Positions 33,101-44,200 of a stretch of 64,000 nt of DNA are shown here, piece after piece. The first letter of the stretch is position 1, and every line of letters starts with the position of its first letter. Below the pieces are notes generated by a model, which saw only the letters and a program-made list of their open reading frames with translations, searched no databases and was not told where the DNA came from. A program made the position numbers and the translations under genes. This DNA comes from Sesamum alatum (Eukaryota > Streptophyta > Magnoliopsida > Lamiales > Pedaliaceae): NCBI GenBank assembly GCA_034509735.1, contig JACGWO010000011.1:13053866-13117865 (forward strand). Direction: 5' to 3'.

Positions 33101-35951
33101 ATGGCGATTGAACGAGCTATAATCTTGGCACTCGTTGCAAGTAGCCTTATTTCCATGGCTTGTGCCATTCCTGGCTCTGCCACTTTCTACACTGTTTACG
33201 TTCGTAAGTTACCTCTCTCTCTCTCTCTCTCTCTGACATTTGTTTTCTTGTAATAATTGAGTTTTGCAATTTAATCCGATGACTTGGTAACTTTAGTCCT
33301 TGTGCAGGCAACTTGGCTGGAAAGTTGCATGTTACTTGCCAATGACCAAATTAAATTACAATTTTTAGTCTTCTAACTTAAGGAAGGTTGGATTTTTGGT
33401 CTTGCACCAATTAATTTCCAGTATTAAAATTGCAATTTAATTAGGTTATGTGCATGTCACATGCAATTTTCCGATCAAATTGACCAAAAAATTATTAAAA
33501 TTGTCATAATTTTAAAGTTACATGATTAAATTACGAAAATCAATTCGCACGTGACAGAAAATGCGACATTCACTAAGTTATAAGACTAAAATTGCATCCT
33601 TTTTTCCTATTGTTTTTGCACTGAAACATTGAACATATTCTTGTTACTAGACAATTATCCACAAACTTAGCATGCTTAAGAGAAAGGAGAAAACATGGAT
33701 AGGCTCAATTTTCTTGAAAAATCCTGTCTAAATTTAAGATTAACGTAGCTGACGAGGCATAACTCAGTTGACGAAGCTGAGGGGCCACATGACCTTAAAG
33801 GTCATAGGTTCGGACCCCATCAATGAGTGAGATATTGTTCTACTGCATGATAGGTGTTGTCTTTCCACGTTGTTTAGATTTAATTTATGTGATATTATTG
33901 ATCAGGGTATAATTGTTATAATTGTCGTTGTTAGATATTGATATTCAACAAGATTGATTATAATCGATTTATTTTAATTAATAATAGTTCATCGCTCTCA
34001 CTTAAAAAAAGAAAAACCCATTTGCAGCGTCTGCGTGCTATGGATTCGAGGAGCAGGGCACGATGATAGCAGCAGCTAATTCTGCTCTGTTCAACAATGG
34101 TGCGGCTTGTGGGAGAAGTTACAGAGTCCGGTGCACCGGACGGACCAACGACGGTGTGCTTAACCCTTGCCGGAATGGTGAAATTACCGTCAGGATTGTT
34201 GATCGTTGTCCGGGATGCGGAGCCGACCAGCTCGATCTCTCCCAGGAAGCTTTCTCCATGATTGCCGACCCTAATGCTGGGAGAATCCTTATTGATTACA
34301 ACCCGTGAGTGCATCTAACTTGGATTCTTGTTCTGAAAGACACTTATTCAGAAAAATAAATTGAATTACTAGATATTCGACTTCAATTTAATTATGAAAA
34401 AAATCATAATTTTGGTCACATAACTCTAAGAAATTGACAATTTTAATCTGTTGGAATTTAATTTGACAATTAAGCCCTATAATTTAAAAAAAAAGGGTAA
34501 ATTACATCTACCTCCCCTGAGGTTTTGTATAATTATAAATACCCCCTCGTTGTTTGAAAAATTATAAATACCCCCTTAAGGTTTGTGACCGTCTAACAAA
34601 TAACTCATTTTTATCAATTTTTATGGGTGAACTAACCAAAATGTCCTTATGCACTGAATTACTTTATTTAATACTTCAATTTTTTTGGACTACAATGTGC
34701 AAGAAATAATTTCTTAAGTTTTTTACACAGAGGAGCAATAATGCATTTTGTTTTGGCCGATTTTTTTATAATTTTAATAAAAAATTTAAGGGCAAAATGG
34801 TCGATTTCAGGACTTTGGTTAAAAATTACAAACCTCAAGAGTATATATAATTTTTCAAACAACGAGAAAGTATTTGTGATTATGTCAAACCTCAGGGGAG
34901 GTAGATGTAATTTACCCAAAAAGAATGGCATGAGCCCACAAAATTTGGTCAGGTTGCAATTTCCTACCGATTTTATCATTAATGTGACAATTTTTCAAAA
35001 TTGCAGGGCTTAATTACAAAATTCAATTCCAATGGATCTAAAATTGCCAATCCTTATGATTAAATTTACGGGAATACAATTACTATAGCGCATTCATTAA
35101 AAACAATAAATGCGTCGTTAGGCACTCTTTTTCCTTAAAAAAATTGAAATTAACTCACCTCGAGCTAATTAATTACTCAATCAATAAACAAAAAAAAGAG
35201 AGATATTTGCAAAAATTTTAAGTTACTTCATCTTTGTTCAAATAAAATCCAATCAAGCTGGATATAAATATTTAGCAAAAGAACCAAATTGAAATACTAT
35301 TTTTTAAAATAGATAAAAATTAATCAAAAAGAGTTTCGACATACATAACATCTTCCACTCAATTAGATTTATTCACTCCACATATATAAAAGGATTAAAT
35401 ATAGTTTTCGTCCTGTATCTTTTGCATTTTGACGTTTTAGTCTTTTATCTTTTCAGGGTAACAAATAGGTCCTATATTTTTTTAATTTTTTGTAATTTTG
35501 GTCCTTCAATCGCCGGAATTTGCAAATATTGCCGGACTTTTATATTTTATTTGGGGCTTTTATACCCATTGATCAATTTAATGGACCAAAATCACGAAAA
35601 ATGATAACTTACATAACCTATTTGCTATACTAGAAAGATAAAGAATTAAAACGTCAAAATATAAAAAATTTAATTCCATGCTGGCAGAAATTTGACCTAT
35701 GGGAACAAAAGCCCCAAATTAAAAAAAATTCCGGTAACATTTGCAAACTCCGATAATTAAAGAATCAAAATTGCAAAAAGGTTACAGAATCTATATGCTA
35801 CCCTAAAACAATAAAGGACTAAAACACCAAAATGCAAAAGACAAAAAATGCATTTAAACCTATATAAAAAACCTATTTAATTGTCTCTTGCCATTGTTTA
35901 CTTAGAAATATCACTAACAATCTGATTCTTGTGGAAATGTTCAGGGTTTAA
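33101..35951 (+). CDS. EG45-like / plant natriuretic peptide-like secreted protein (join of 3 exons)
   Basis: Exons are 33101-33203 (103 nt), 34028-34304 (277 nt) and 35945-35951 (7 nt), giving 128 residues. This is close to the usual size of plant natriuretic peptides. Residues 1-22 are a signal peptide (MAIERAIILALVASSLISMA ending CA), so the product should be secreted to the apoplast. The mature part is one double-psi beta-barrel domain: FYTVYVPSACYGF, NNGAACGRSYRVRCTG, PCRNGEITVRIVDRCPGCGA, DLSQEAFSMIADPNAGRI, with six cysteines probably paired in disulfides. Introns are GTAAGT...TTTGCAG and GTGAGT...TTCAG. Exon 3 adds one base to finish a Pro codon, then Val and TAA, giving the NPV end typical of the family. 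Intron 2 contains two MITEs. A CT repeat (33213-33236) follows the first donor. All frames are intact. Transcription is not shown. Confidence 0.88.
33250..33610. repeat. Decayed MITE in intron 1 of the plus-strand PNP-like gene
   Basis: Phrases such as TGCAATTTAATCCGATGACT, TTGGTCTTGCACCAATTAA and AGTTATAAGACTAAAATTGC point to the same broad repeat group as 5436-6079. The ends are worn. Confidence 0.4.
33745..33905 (+). repeat. tRNA-derived SINE-like sequence in intron 1
   Basis: TAACTCAGTTGACGAAG resembles a pol III A box and ATAGGTTCGGACCCC (B box at 33807-33818) follows about 45 bp later. The 3' part (TGTTCTACTGCATGATAGGT, GTTGTCTTTCC) reads like a plant SINE tail. It cannot form a proper tRNA. 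Confidence 0.45.
34382..35065. repeat. MITE-like repeat in intron 2, split by a younger MITE
   Basis: Left part 34382-34494 (AATTTTGGTCACATAACTC, GACAATTAAGCCCTATAATT) and right part 34918-35065 (GTCAGGTTGCAATTTCCTAC, CAGGGCTTAATTACAAAATT) are inverted relative to each other. They appear to be the two ends of one element. Confidence 0.5.
34495..34917. mobile_element. MITE, GGGTAAATTAC family, nested in intron 2
   Basis: It starts GGGTAAATTACATCTACCTC and ends inverted GAGGTAGATGTAATTTACCC, a perfect 20-bp TIR. ATAAATACCCCCTCGTTGTT and its complement lie inside. The good TIR suggests it is one of the younger copies. The flanks are A-rich, so the TSD cannot be defined. Confidence 0.8.
35402..35860. 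mobile_element. MITE, GGATTAAAT family, exact 9-bp TSD, in intron 2
   Basis: It is flanked by TATATAAAA at 35393-35401 and 35861-35869. The ends are GGATTAAATATAGTTTTCGT and, inverted, ACAAAAAATGCATTTAAACC. It ends about 80 bp before the acceptor of the 7-nt exon 3 of the plus-strand PNP-like gene. Confidence 0.85.
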
Positions 35952-36810
35952 GGTGGCATGCAGTGTAAGAACACAATATTCAGCTTTCCAAGAATAAGCT
36001 TAATTCTATATAGCAATAGTAATTTCCTCATGGAATGTTATTCATTGCGTATCGTGTACTAGTCGTTGTGGAATAAAAGGTAGAGGATATACACATGGTC
36101 TATAGAAATCAGTGCAGATTTCTGTTGATGGGAGGACCCCTCTTGATGTTACTTGTAATATTTCCTTTAAATGAAATAAAGCTAAAGTTTTAGTTTCTTC
36201 GTTTTTCCAGTTTCCTAATTTTCTTCTATAGAAATGGTACTCCAGTCGCAAAAACAACGGCATATATAGTCGCAAATTCCGTCCCAAAAACACCAACCGG
36301 GAATAGTGTTTTGCATCGGTTAGGCGTCGCAAAACCCATCCAAATTTTGTGATGCCGAACCATCACACACTGCCGTCGGATATTTGCAGATCAGAATCTT
36401 GTCTACTCGTCTCAAAATATGTAGCAACTTTACTAAGTAAAGAAAGAAAAATTCTTGCCCGAATCAGGTTTGGAAGAACCAAACCAGTCACAGAGTAAGT
36501 GTGATACACTCGCTATGTGATTGGTCACTTTTCTTGAACTGTGCACCAATCACACGGCAAGTGTATTGCACTTTATTGTGAATAAGGTCAAAAGCTAAAA
36601 ACACCTCGGGGTGCTGGTAGTTGATTTGCCTTTATTGTAAATAAGTTCAACTTTATTTTGAACTATTTTACCATCTAATATAGTTAGAACTATATTCGTT
36701 CCATTTTACCCTTCTTCAATTTATTCTTTAGATTTCCACATTTAGAGTTGATATTGGGTTTCTTCTGTACCGCCATAAAAATTTACAGTTTCACAGTCTT
36801 TATACTTTAT
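35952..36810. other. 3' UTR and downstream region of the plus-strand PNP-like gene
   Basis: The first 150 bp should be 3' UTR. A related pair of inverted words, GATACACTCGCTATGTGATT (about 36503) and AATCACACGGCAAGTGTATT (about 36550), could form a stem. No further gene is visible. Confidence 0.4.
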
Positions 36811-37403
36811 TGGGTTAATTGCAATTTACGTCATGCAGTCGTAGGCTTTTGGTATTTTAGTCTTTTAAATATTTAAAATAGTAAAATGGTCATCTATTTT
36901 TTCAATTTTTGCGAATTAAGTCCTTCGGACGCCGGATTTTACAAAGTTGACTGAAAAGTGGCACATGCCTCTCATGTGATGAGTATTTTAATTGGGGCTT
37001 TTTCTGCTATTGGTTGATATTTTATAACATGGTAGCTAAAGTAAATTTATTAAAAAAAACACTTACCAACATGGCCAAAATAGTCTCGTCATGCTGCTTA
37101 GTTGAAAGTGGAGCGACTTACCGACGTGGTTATTTTAGCCAAGTTGATAAGTATTTTTTTTTCTCTAAATTTACTCCAGTTACCACGTTGAAAAAATATT
37201 AGCCAATAGCAGAAAAAGCTCTAATTTTAATCTATCACGTGATAGGCATGTACCACTCTTTCGGCGACATTATAAAAATCCAGCGACCAAAGAACCAAAT
37301 TCGCAAAAATTGAAAAGGTATAGGACCATTTTGCTACCCTAAATACTTAAAGAACTAAAATACTAGAAGTTCATGATTATAGGACAAAAATTACAATTAA
37401 CCC
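36811..37403. mobile_element. MITE, GGGTTAATTGCAATTT family
   Basis: The ends are GGGTTAATTGCAATTTACGT and, inverted, CAAAAATTACAATTAACCC. CTTTATT stands on both sides, a possible short TSD. The interior shares GCCGGATTTTAC, GGCTTTTTCTGCTATTGG and its complement with the GGATTAAAT family. Confidence 0.65.
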
Positions 37404-37806
37404 TTTATTCGCTACATTATTTGACATCATTGTTCATATATTACAGAAAAATATTAATTTTGTTGTTCGTATTAATTAATGAGAAAGTAATTTATTTTTA
37501 CAATCATGTAGATTTATTTACTCTACATTGGTGAACACTTATATTATATAATACGTTAGTTGGAATGTTATTTATATTAAGTTTTTTTATAAGTATTTAA
37601 TATTCCCCTAATATAAATTATAGAAATTTGTAAATAATTTAATATTAAATATATTAATGGAAATAATTTTATTATTTTTACAAAAAAATGATTACATTAG
37701 CAAATATCAAGTGCAAATTTTAAGTAAAAATAGTATACTTGTAATATATAAGGACAAAATAATTTTTATTCAATTAAACTCTTTTCGAAAGTGATTTTTC
37801 CCCTAT
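37404..37806. other. AT-rich spacer
   Basis: No gene or bounded repeat is visible. Confidence 0.5.
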
Positions 37807-37811
37807 GGGCC
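37807..37811. repeat. Left TSD (GGGCC) of the Tat-type gypsy element
   Basis: GGGCC is also found at 47288-47292, directly outside the other LTR. Confidence 0.8.
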
Positions 37812-38186
37812 TGATGAGGGTGAGATTCGAAAGAAACGTAGCCTAAGCACGTGTCCACCAAATGAATTCAAGAAGATTAATAAAAACGAGGAAATGTAGA
37901 AACTTTCTATATTCATTCAAAAAAAGTATCTCAAACAATGAATTCACCCCCTATTTATAGTAAATTTTGGGGGGTGAAATTACAACGTTGCCCTTTGATC
38001 CTACAGTCTAAAATTAATCAGACGAGGGTGCTTTCGTCATTTCGCTAGCCCCACTCTCTTTTCAACCTCCTTCTCTTCAACTCCCCTCAACTTCCTTTTA
38101 ACCTCTCCTAACTTCCATCAAGGGCCTTTGTGCAATTAATCACAAACTTGAGGGTCTTCTTGCAAATTTTGTTCTTCTCCACATTA
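37812..38186 (-). repeat. 3' LTR of the Ty3-gypsy element
   Basis: About 375 bp, matching 46915-47287 almost throughout. By eye there are roughly a dozen substitutions plus a short indel near the TGATGAGGGTGAG end, so the two LTRs differ by a few percent. On the coding (minus) strand it should run TG to CA; here the outer base is changed (TAATGTGG). A TATA-like CTATAAATAG lies at 37951-37960. A GAGGGG polypurine stretch (38187-38202) precedes it on the minus strand. Confidence 0.9.
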
Positions 38187-38662
38187 GTAGCCCCTCAACT
38201 TTTAAGTATTTCCTTGGAAATTTTAAAGTTCCAATTAGCAAGTTGATTCTGACTCGAATTCCTCTTTGAATAGACTTCCTTTCTTGCTAACTCCATTCAA
38301 TTTAGAAGTCTTCTTTTTTTTTAAACTCTTTTTCAAACGAATTTTATTCTTGCTGGGATCCTTTTCCTTTATTTCTCCTTCTCTAATTTGGACTCCTTCT
38401 TCTCTATATAAATTGGTGAAACCATCCTCAATTCTTCATTGTGTTCCGACTTCTCTTTTTGCCTTCGCCGTCTTCAAAAAATAAAGAATGTCGAAGCGTC
38501 TTGGTTCGGGTATTTAGCTTTCTATCTTTTCCTTCGCTCCATCTAATTTTCCGTTCTTCATTTTTCTGTCTCCAAAAAAAGAAAAAAAACTCCTTCGTTT
38601 AGTCCAAATTTTCATAAAAACACAAGACTTCATTTTTTTTCCCAAATAGAAATTTCCGCATC

Positions 38663-40749
38663 ATGTCGAGCAACGCCGGAATTACGTGAGGGAGAGTGTC
38701 GACTCCAAGCCGGGGCCGGGGAACGCCCCGGCGTGGCGCTGGCCGAGGCAACGCGCCTCGGCCAGATCCTAGTCGAGGCGCACCTCGGCCAGATTCTGGC
38801 CGAGGTGCTGATCCTCGGCCGAACCCCGGCCGAGGGGCGCCTCTTCCACCTCCTTCGGCTCCTGTCGTAAATCTGGATTCTTCTCCTCCTTCAGCTCTTC
38901 GTATGGATCCGGATATCGTGGACTTTGATCATGAAGTAATTGAAGCGATTTGGAACCTTCCTACTTGTCCGTAGCCTTCCCCAAATCCTTCCTTTGAGTC
39001 AAGCTCCCAAGAAACTCCCCCACTTTTGTCCCCTCTGCCAATTGACCTTGTTGATTCCGATTTGGACGGAACTGAGTCCTCTTCAGCCCCCCACTCCAAG
39101 TCTCGTTGTCGTATCATGGACGTCGATAATTGTCATAGTCGTGTTAGTTTTGAAGAATTCCGTTCTCTTGAAGCTAGTGTCAATGCTTTTTCCGAATTCA
39201 CTCTCTTGCTGCCTAGCATTGACGATAGGATCAAGTTCCCTCATCTTGGGTTCTTTACTGTGTACTTATCGTTCTTTTCTTCTGGTCTCACACTTCCCCC
39301 TCATCCTCTGCTACTTCAAATTATTACCTGCACTACTCTGAGCATCAGTCAATTTACGCCTAACTCCCTTGTAAGTTTTAGGGGGTTCCTGCAACGCTTT
39401 GAAGAGCTTGACTTGACCCCTTCTCTTGAGGCCTTCTATACCTTGTTCACTGTTAGGAAGGTGCCTAACGACTCTTATTTTTATTTCTATCCTCGAGGGG
39501 GTTGCAAGATTCTTGAGGGTGGTGTTTCCTCTAAGGGTCCTTGGAAAGAAAAGTTCCTATTTGTAAAGGACTTGTCTTGGGGATTAGCCGCCCCTTGGGG
39601 GGAATCATCCTTTGTGCCTGACCCCATTCCTGATCTTCGACTCTCCTTCATCGGGGTTGGGCTGTTCGACCAACTCTTTGACGTCAAAACTTTAGGGCCT
39701 GCTGGTATTTAATTGCAACTTTTTCTGCTATTTACTTGCTTTGTAAAAAAATTTTGACGCTATCTCACTTTTTTTTGTTGATTTGTTTGCAGGAAGGAAG
39801 ATCTCCCTCCACGACATCCATCGGTTCCGTGACAAAGAGAATGCCTCAAGGTCCCGCCATCCTCCTCCGCCCTCGCCAAGGAGGGGAGAAAGCAGGTCCT
39901 CCCAGGCACTCAACTCGCCACGAAGGGCGCTCCTCTCCCCTTCCTGAAGGTAGTGCCTCCAAACGCCCCCGGGAAGGCGAAGCAGGTCCTCCTCGCCACG
40001 GGGCAGGGAAAGGTCTCTTCACTTATGGGATGAACAGGGAGGGGGATATCTCTTCTTTTTGGGATGCCGCTGACGTGGACCTTGCCCACAAAAGATCAAG
40101 GGATCTAGTGAGCCTTTATGATGTGACGCTACTTGGCGCCCTCCCCACAGTCACCCTTACTCGTCTTATGCAAGGCGAAGCTGCAAGGGATTTTTGTTGA
40201 TGCTTCATTTTTTGTCCTCACGTGTCTAATTGGGGTATATATTCTTAAGTTATCAACTTAGTAGAAGCTACTGAGCTGCGGTTGAGTAACCACGAGAAGG
40301 AGATCGAGCGGCTGAAGGATGCCTTTGAAGATACCCGAAAAAATTTGGAGCGCTGTCAAGGGGAGCTCAAGACTACCTCTGCTGAACAACTCAAGTAGAA
40401 GGAAAGCTTTAACCGGGAGATTACCTCGGGGAAGACCTTCCTGAAATCTGATGCTGGCAAGGCATACTTGGAGTGTGTGTGGGATGACTTCAAGGAGAAG
40501 TATGTGGGCTCAGAGGAATTCCACCAAACTGTCCTCAGCAAGGCAAGCGAGGTATATGATCAAGTAATCAGGGAGTGTTGCTCCACGTTGAGGAACAGTG
40601 GTCGCTTTGGTTATGAAGATTTCATGTTTCTCGATCCCAAGGTTCCTGATGAGGAAGGGGGTGAGGATGGAGAAAGCGAGATTGCCGATGATGTGGTCGA
40701 TGAGACTCCTGTTGATGGAATCCCCTCCTCTGCCATAGAGAAGAATTAG
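38663..40749 (+). pseudogene. Antisense accessory ORF of the Tat-like element ('putative gypsy type transposon' domain)
   Basis: It reads opposite to gag-pol, starting at ATG 38663. The first part is a basic R/G/P-rich stretch (PSRGRGTPRRGAGRGN, repeated GRGA-RP units). A conserved region follows at 39026-39704 (SFEEFRSLEASVNAFSEFTL, FYTLFTVRKVPNDSYFYFYP, GPWKEKFLFVKD), which matches the plant domain named 'putative gypsy type transposon'. A probable intron (GT at 39705, AG ending 39792) leads to a segment with SFWDAADVDLAHKRSRDLV. A coiled-coil region begins near 40262 (EATELRLSNHEKEIERLKDAF), and an acidic end stops at 40749. In-frame stops TGA (38687-38689) and TAG (38972-38974; another near 40396) show decay. 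Its function in Tat elements is unknown. Confidence 0.75.
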
Positions 40750-40944
40750 TTAGTCTTCAGGATTTGTTTATTTGAATTTCTTTCCCGTAGATTCAAGATA
40801 TGTTTAGGGATTTATTTAGCGTTATTATTATTCTGTTTTTTTTGTTAATCTTAGTTTTTTGGATTGTTCTCTTCCTTCCAAACATTGAACCTTTAATAAA
40901 AATTCTATGTTCTTATTATATCATACTTCAGTATCGACATTCGA

Positions 40945-41123
40945 GGGGCAATCCCCCTTTGAGAGGCAATCCCTCTCTTTTAGACAATGTTTTCGATGGT
41001 AGGGGCAATCCCCCTATGAGAGGCAATCCCTCTCTTGATAACTTTGGGCAATCCCCCTCTGAGAGGCAATCCCTCTCTTTATAATCTCGGGGCAATCCCC
41101 CTCTGAGAGGCAATCCCTCTCTT
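40945..41123. repeat. Four tandem copies of GGCAATCCC...GAGAGGCAATCCCTCTCTT
   Basis: The unit GGGGCAATCCCCCTNTGAGA followed by GGCAATCCCTCTCTT appears at 40945, 41002, 41046 and 41089, with variable spacers. Each unit has two GGCAATCCC cores. It lies between the antisense ORF and the integrase end of the gypsy element. Short tandem repeats in this interval are known in Tat-type elements. Confidence 0.85.
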
Positions 41124-41269
41124 GCAGAAAATAAAACACAGAGGCGACAAGAAAAAGGAAATTTCATTACCATAATCGGAAGTACAAGAAAGTCTTAAAC
41201 TACAAACTTCATACAACTTAAAACGAGAAAAATTTATACAAAATATTTCTTCAAGTTGATCATATTCCA

Positions 41270-44200
41270 TGTACGTGGTACTTCTTTTCCATCCAACTTT
41301 CACAGGCGGTACATTCCTTTCCCCACAATCTCAATCACTTGATATGGCCCGATCCATTTGGCTTCCAGCTTCCCAATGTTACCTGTCGCGTCAGCCTCCT
41401 CAACACGAGGTCGCCCACTTGGAAGACTCGATGTCTAACCCTGTCATTGTAGGCTCTTGCCATCAATGTTTTGTATGCTTCTGTTCTGACATTTGCGCTA
41501 CTCCTTAGCTCTTCCAGAAAATCCAGGTCGACTCTCCTTTCACTTTCGTTGCTAGTCGGCTCGTAGCATTTCACTCGGAGTGTCTCTTTTCCAATCTCCA
41601 CTGGGATGACGGCTTCCGACCCGTAGACTAGACTGAACGGAGTTTCCCCCGTGCTTCGGCGTGGGGTGGTTCGATATGCCCATAGAACTCCTGGAAGCTC
41701 CTCTTGTCTTCATATTCTGGAGGATTATTCGATTGGTCCCTTCTGCCTGGCCATTAGATTGTGGTGTTGCCACTGATGTGTAATATTGCTTTATCTTCAG
41801 CTCCTGACACCATTGGCGAAATTTAGATCCCTGGAACTGTGTGCCATTGTCCATCACGAAGGCTCTGGGGATGCCAAAGCGACATATGATATTCTTCCAG
41901 ACAAATTTTATGACTTCTTTTTCTGTTATCTTGCTCAATGCCTCTGCTTCCACCCACTTTGAAAAATAATCTACTGCCACGAGCAAGTACTCTCGCTGGC
42001 CTGTTGCTCAGGGAAGTTTCCCTACTATATCCATCCCCCACTGGTCGAAAGGGCAAAGACTCTGCAGGGGCTGCATATCCGCTGCTGGTACGTGAGTGAT
42101 ATTAGCATGTTCTTGACACTTTCGGTATTTCCTTACTAAGTCCCTGGCGTTTGCCTGCATGGTTGGTCAAAAATACCCTTGCCTCAAGGCCTTCTGCGCC
42201 AAGGCTCTTCCACCAGAGTGGTTGCCACAGCTCCCTTCGTGGATCTCCCTCAGAACATACTCTGCCTTGTCTTTATTTATACACTTGAGGTATGGCTGCG
42301 AAAGTCCTCTTTTGTACAACTCCCCGCTAATCAAGGTAAACCTGGCTGCTCTCGTGCGAAGTGTCCTAGCTTTCTTAGGATCCTAGGGCACTTCCCCGAA
42401 TTTTAGATATGCTTCTAGCTCCTCCATCCACTCAGATGGAGCTCCTTTTGTCATCAGGACTTTATTCTCCTCTTCGTTCACATTCGGGTACTCTTGGTTC
42501 AACAATGTTATCTTCCTGCTCTTCAGGGGAGCCAATGAACTGGCCAGCTTAGCCAACTGATCTGCTTCCTCATTCTCAGTCCCCGAAATTTGTTCCAAGG
42601 TGAATGTGTCAAACTTCTTCCTCACTTCTTGGATTTTTGTCAAGTATTTGGCCATCGTCTCTCCCTTGGCCTCAAACTCCCCATTTACTTGCTTGACCAC
42701 CAGTTGGGAATCACTGTATATTTTCACGTGCTTCACCCCGGCAGCAAAGGCCAATTCCCCCCCTGCGATGACGGCTTCATACTCTGCTTCATTATTTGAG
42801 GCGGCGAAACCAAGCCTGATAGCATAACGCATCGTGTCCCGATACGGGCTCTCGAGTAGTATTCCTGCTCCGCCACCTTGGGATGTGGAAGAGCCGTCAA
42901 CAAACATCCTCCAACACTTCTTCTCTTGCGAGCCTTTCTCTTCCGTTAATTCGGAGATAAAGTCCGCCAATGCCTGCGCTTTGATCGCGGGTCTGGGTTG
43001 ATACCCGATTCCATGCTCACTCAACTCCACCGACCATTTTACCATTCTCCCAGATGTATTGGGATCTGCCAGTACCCTTTTCAAGGGTTGATTCGTCAGT
43101 ACTACCACGGGGTGTGATTGAAAATAGGGACGCAGTTTCCTCGCCGCGGTTATCAAGGCCAAAGCCGCCTTCTCAATCTGGGCGTATCTCTCTTCTGGCC
43201 CTTGCAGAGCCTTACTGGCATAGTATATGGGTCGATGTTCGCGCCCTTCTTCTCTTACGAGGACTGAACTTACTACGCGTTCCAAAATAGATAGATACAC
43301 AAACAAGGTCTCCCCGGGCTCGGGTTTTGTCAGCAGGGGTGGTGAAGTAAGATACTTCTTTAAATCCTCGAAGGAAGCTTGACACTGCTCTGTCCAAGAG
43401 AAACCATCCATCTTTCTTAACACCTTGAAGAATGGGAGTCCCCGTTCTGAGGAGTTCGAAATAAAACGATTAAGCGCCGCCATCCGTCCCGTCAGTTTTT
43501 GAACTTCCTTTATCATCCGGGGAGGTTGCATCTTTATCGTGGCCTCAATTTTTTCTGAATTCGCTTCTATCCTCCTTTGAGAAACCATGAATCCTAGAAA
43601 CTTTCCTCCTTGAACCCCGAAAGTGCATTTTGTGGGGTTCAGCTTCATCCCATATCTCTCCAACGTGCGAAAGCATTCTTCGAGATCTTTCACTTGATCT
43701 TCCCTCCTACGGCTTTTGACTAGCATGTCGTCTATATACACTTCCATGTTCCGTCCTATCTGCTCTTTGAACATGCCATTCACTAACCTCTAATATGTGG
43801 CTCCTGCATTTTTCAGCCCGAAAGGCATCACTTTATAGCAGTATGTACCTTGCTCCGTCACAAAACTTGTCTTTTCTTGGTCCTCGCGCGCTAGTCGAAT
43901 TTGATTGTAACCTTGAAATGCATCCAGGAAACTCATCAACTCACATCCTGAAGTTGAATCAATAAGCGCGTCAATCCTGGGCAAAGGGTATGAGTCCTTG
44001 GGGCAGGCTCGATTCAAATCAGTGAAGTCTATGCACATCCTCCACTTTCCATTGCTCTTTGGGACAAGGACCACATTGGCCAACCACTCTGGGTAGTACA
44101 CTGGTCGAATATAATCTGCTTGAAGCAGTTTCTCAACCTCCTCGCCTATAATCTTGTTCCTCTCTACCCCAAATGCCCTCCTTTTCTGCTTCACGGGCTT

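Noticed and set aside
36042..36332. 96-codon minus-strand frame
   Set aside because: It overlaps the 3' region of the plus-strand PNP-like gene and has no family match or codon structure.
38266..38484. Short plus-strand gene upstream of the antisense ORF
   Set aside because: Leucine/phenylalanine-rich text from T-rich untranslated DNA; no domain.
40945..41123. CRISPR-like array
   Set aside because: Only four irregularly spaced repeats, no cas genes, plant nuclear context, and inside a retrotransposon.
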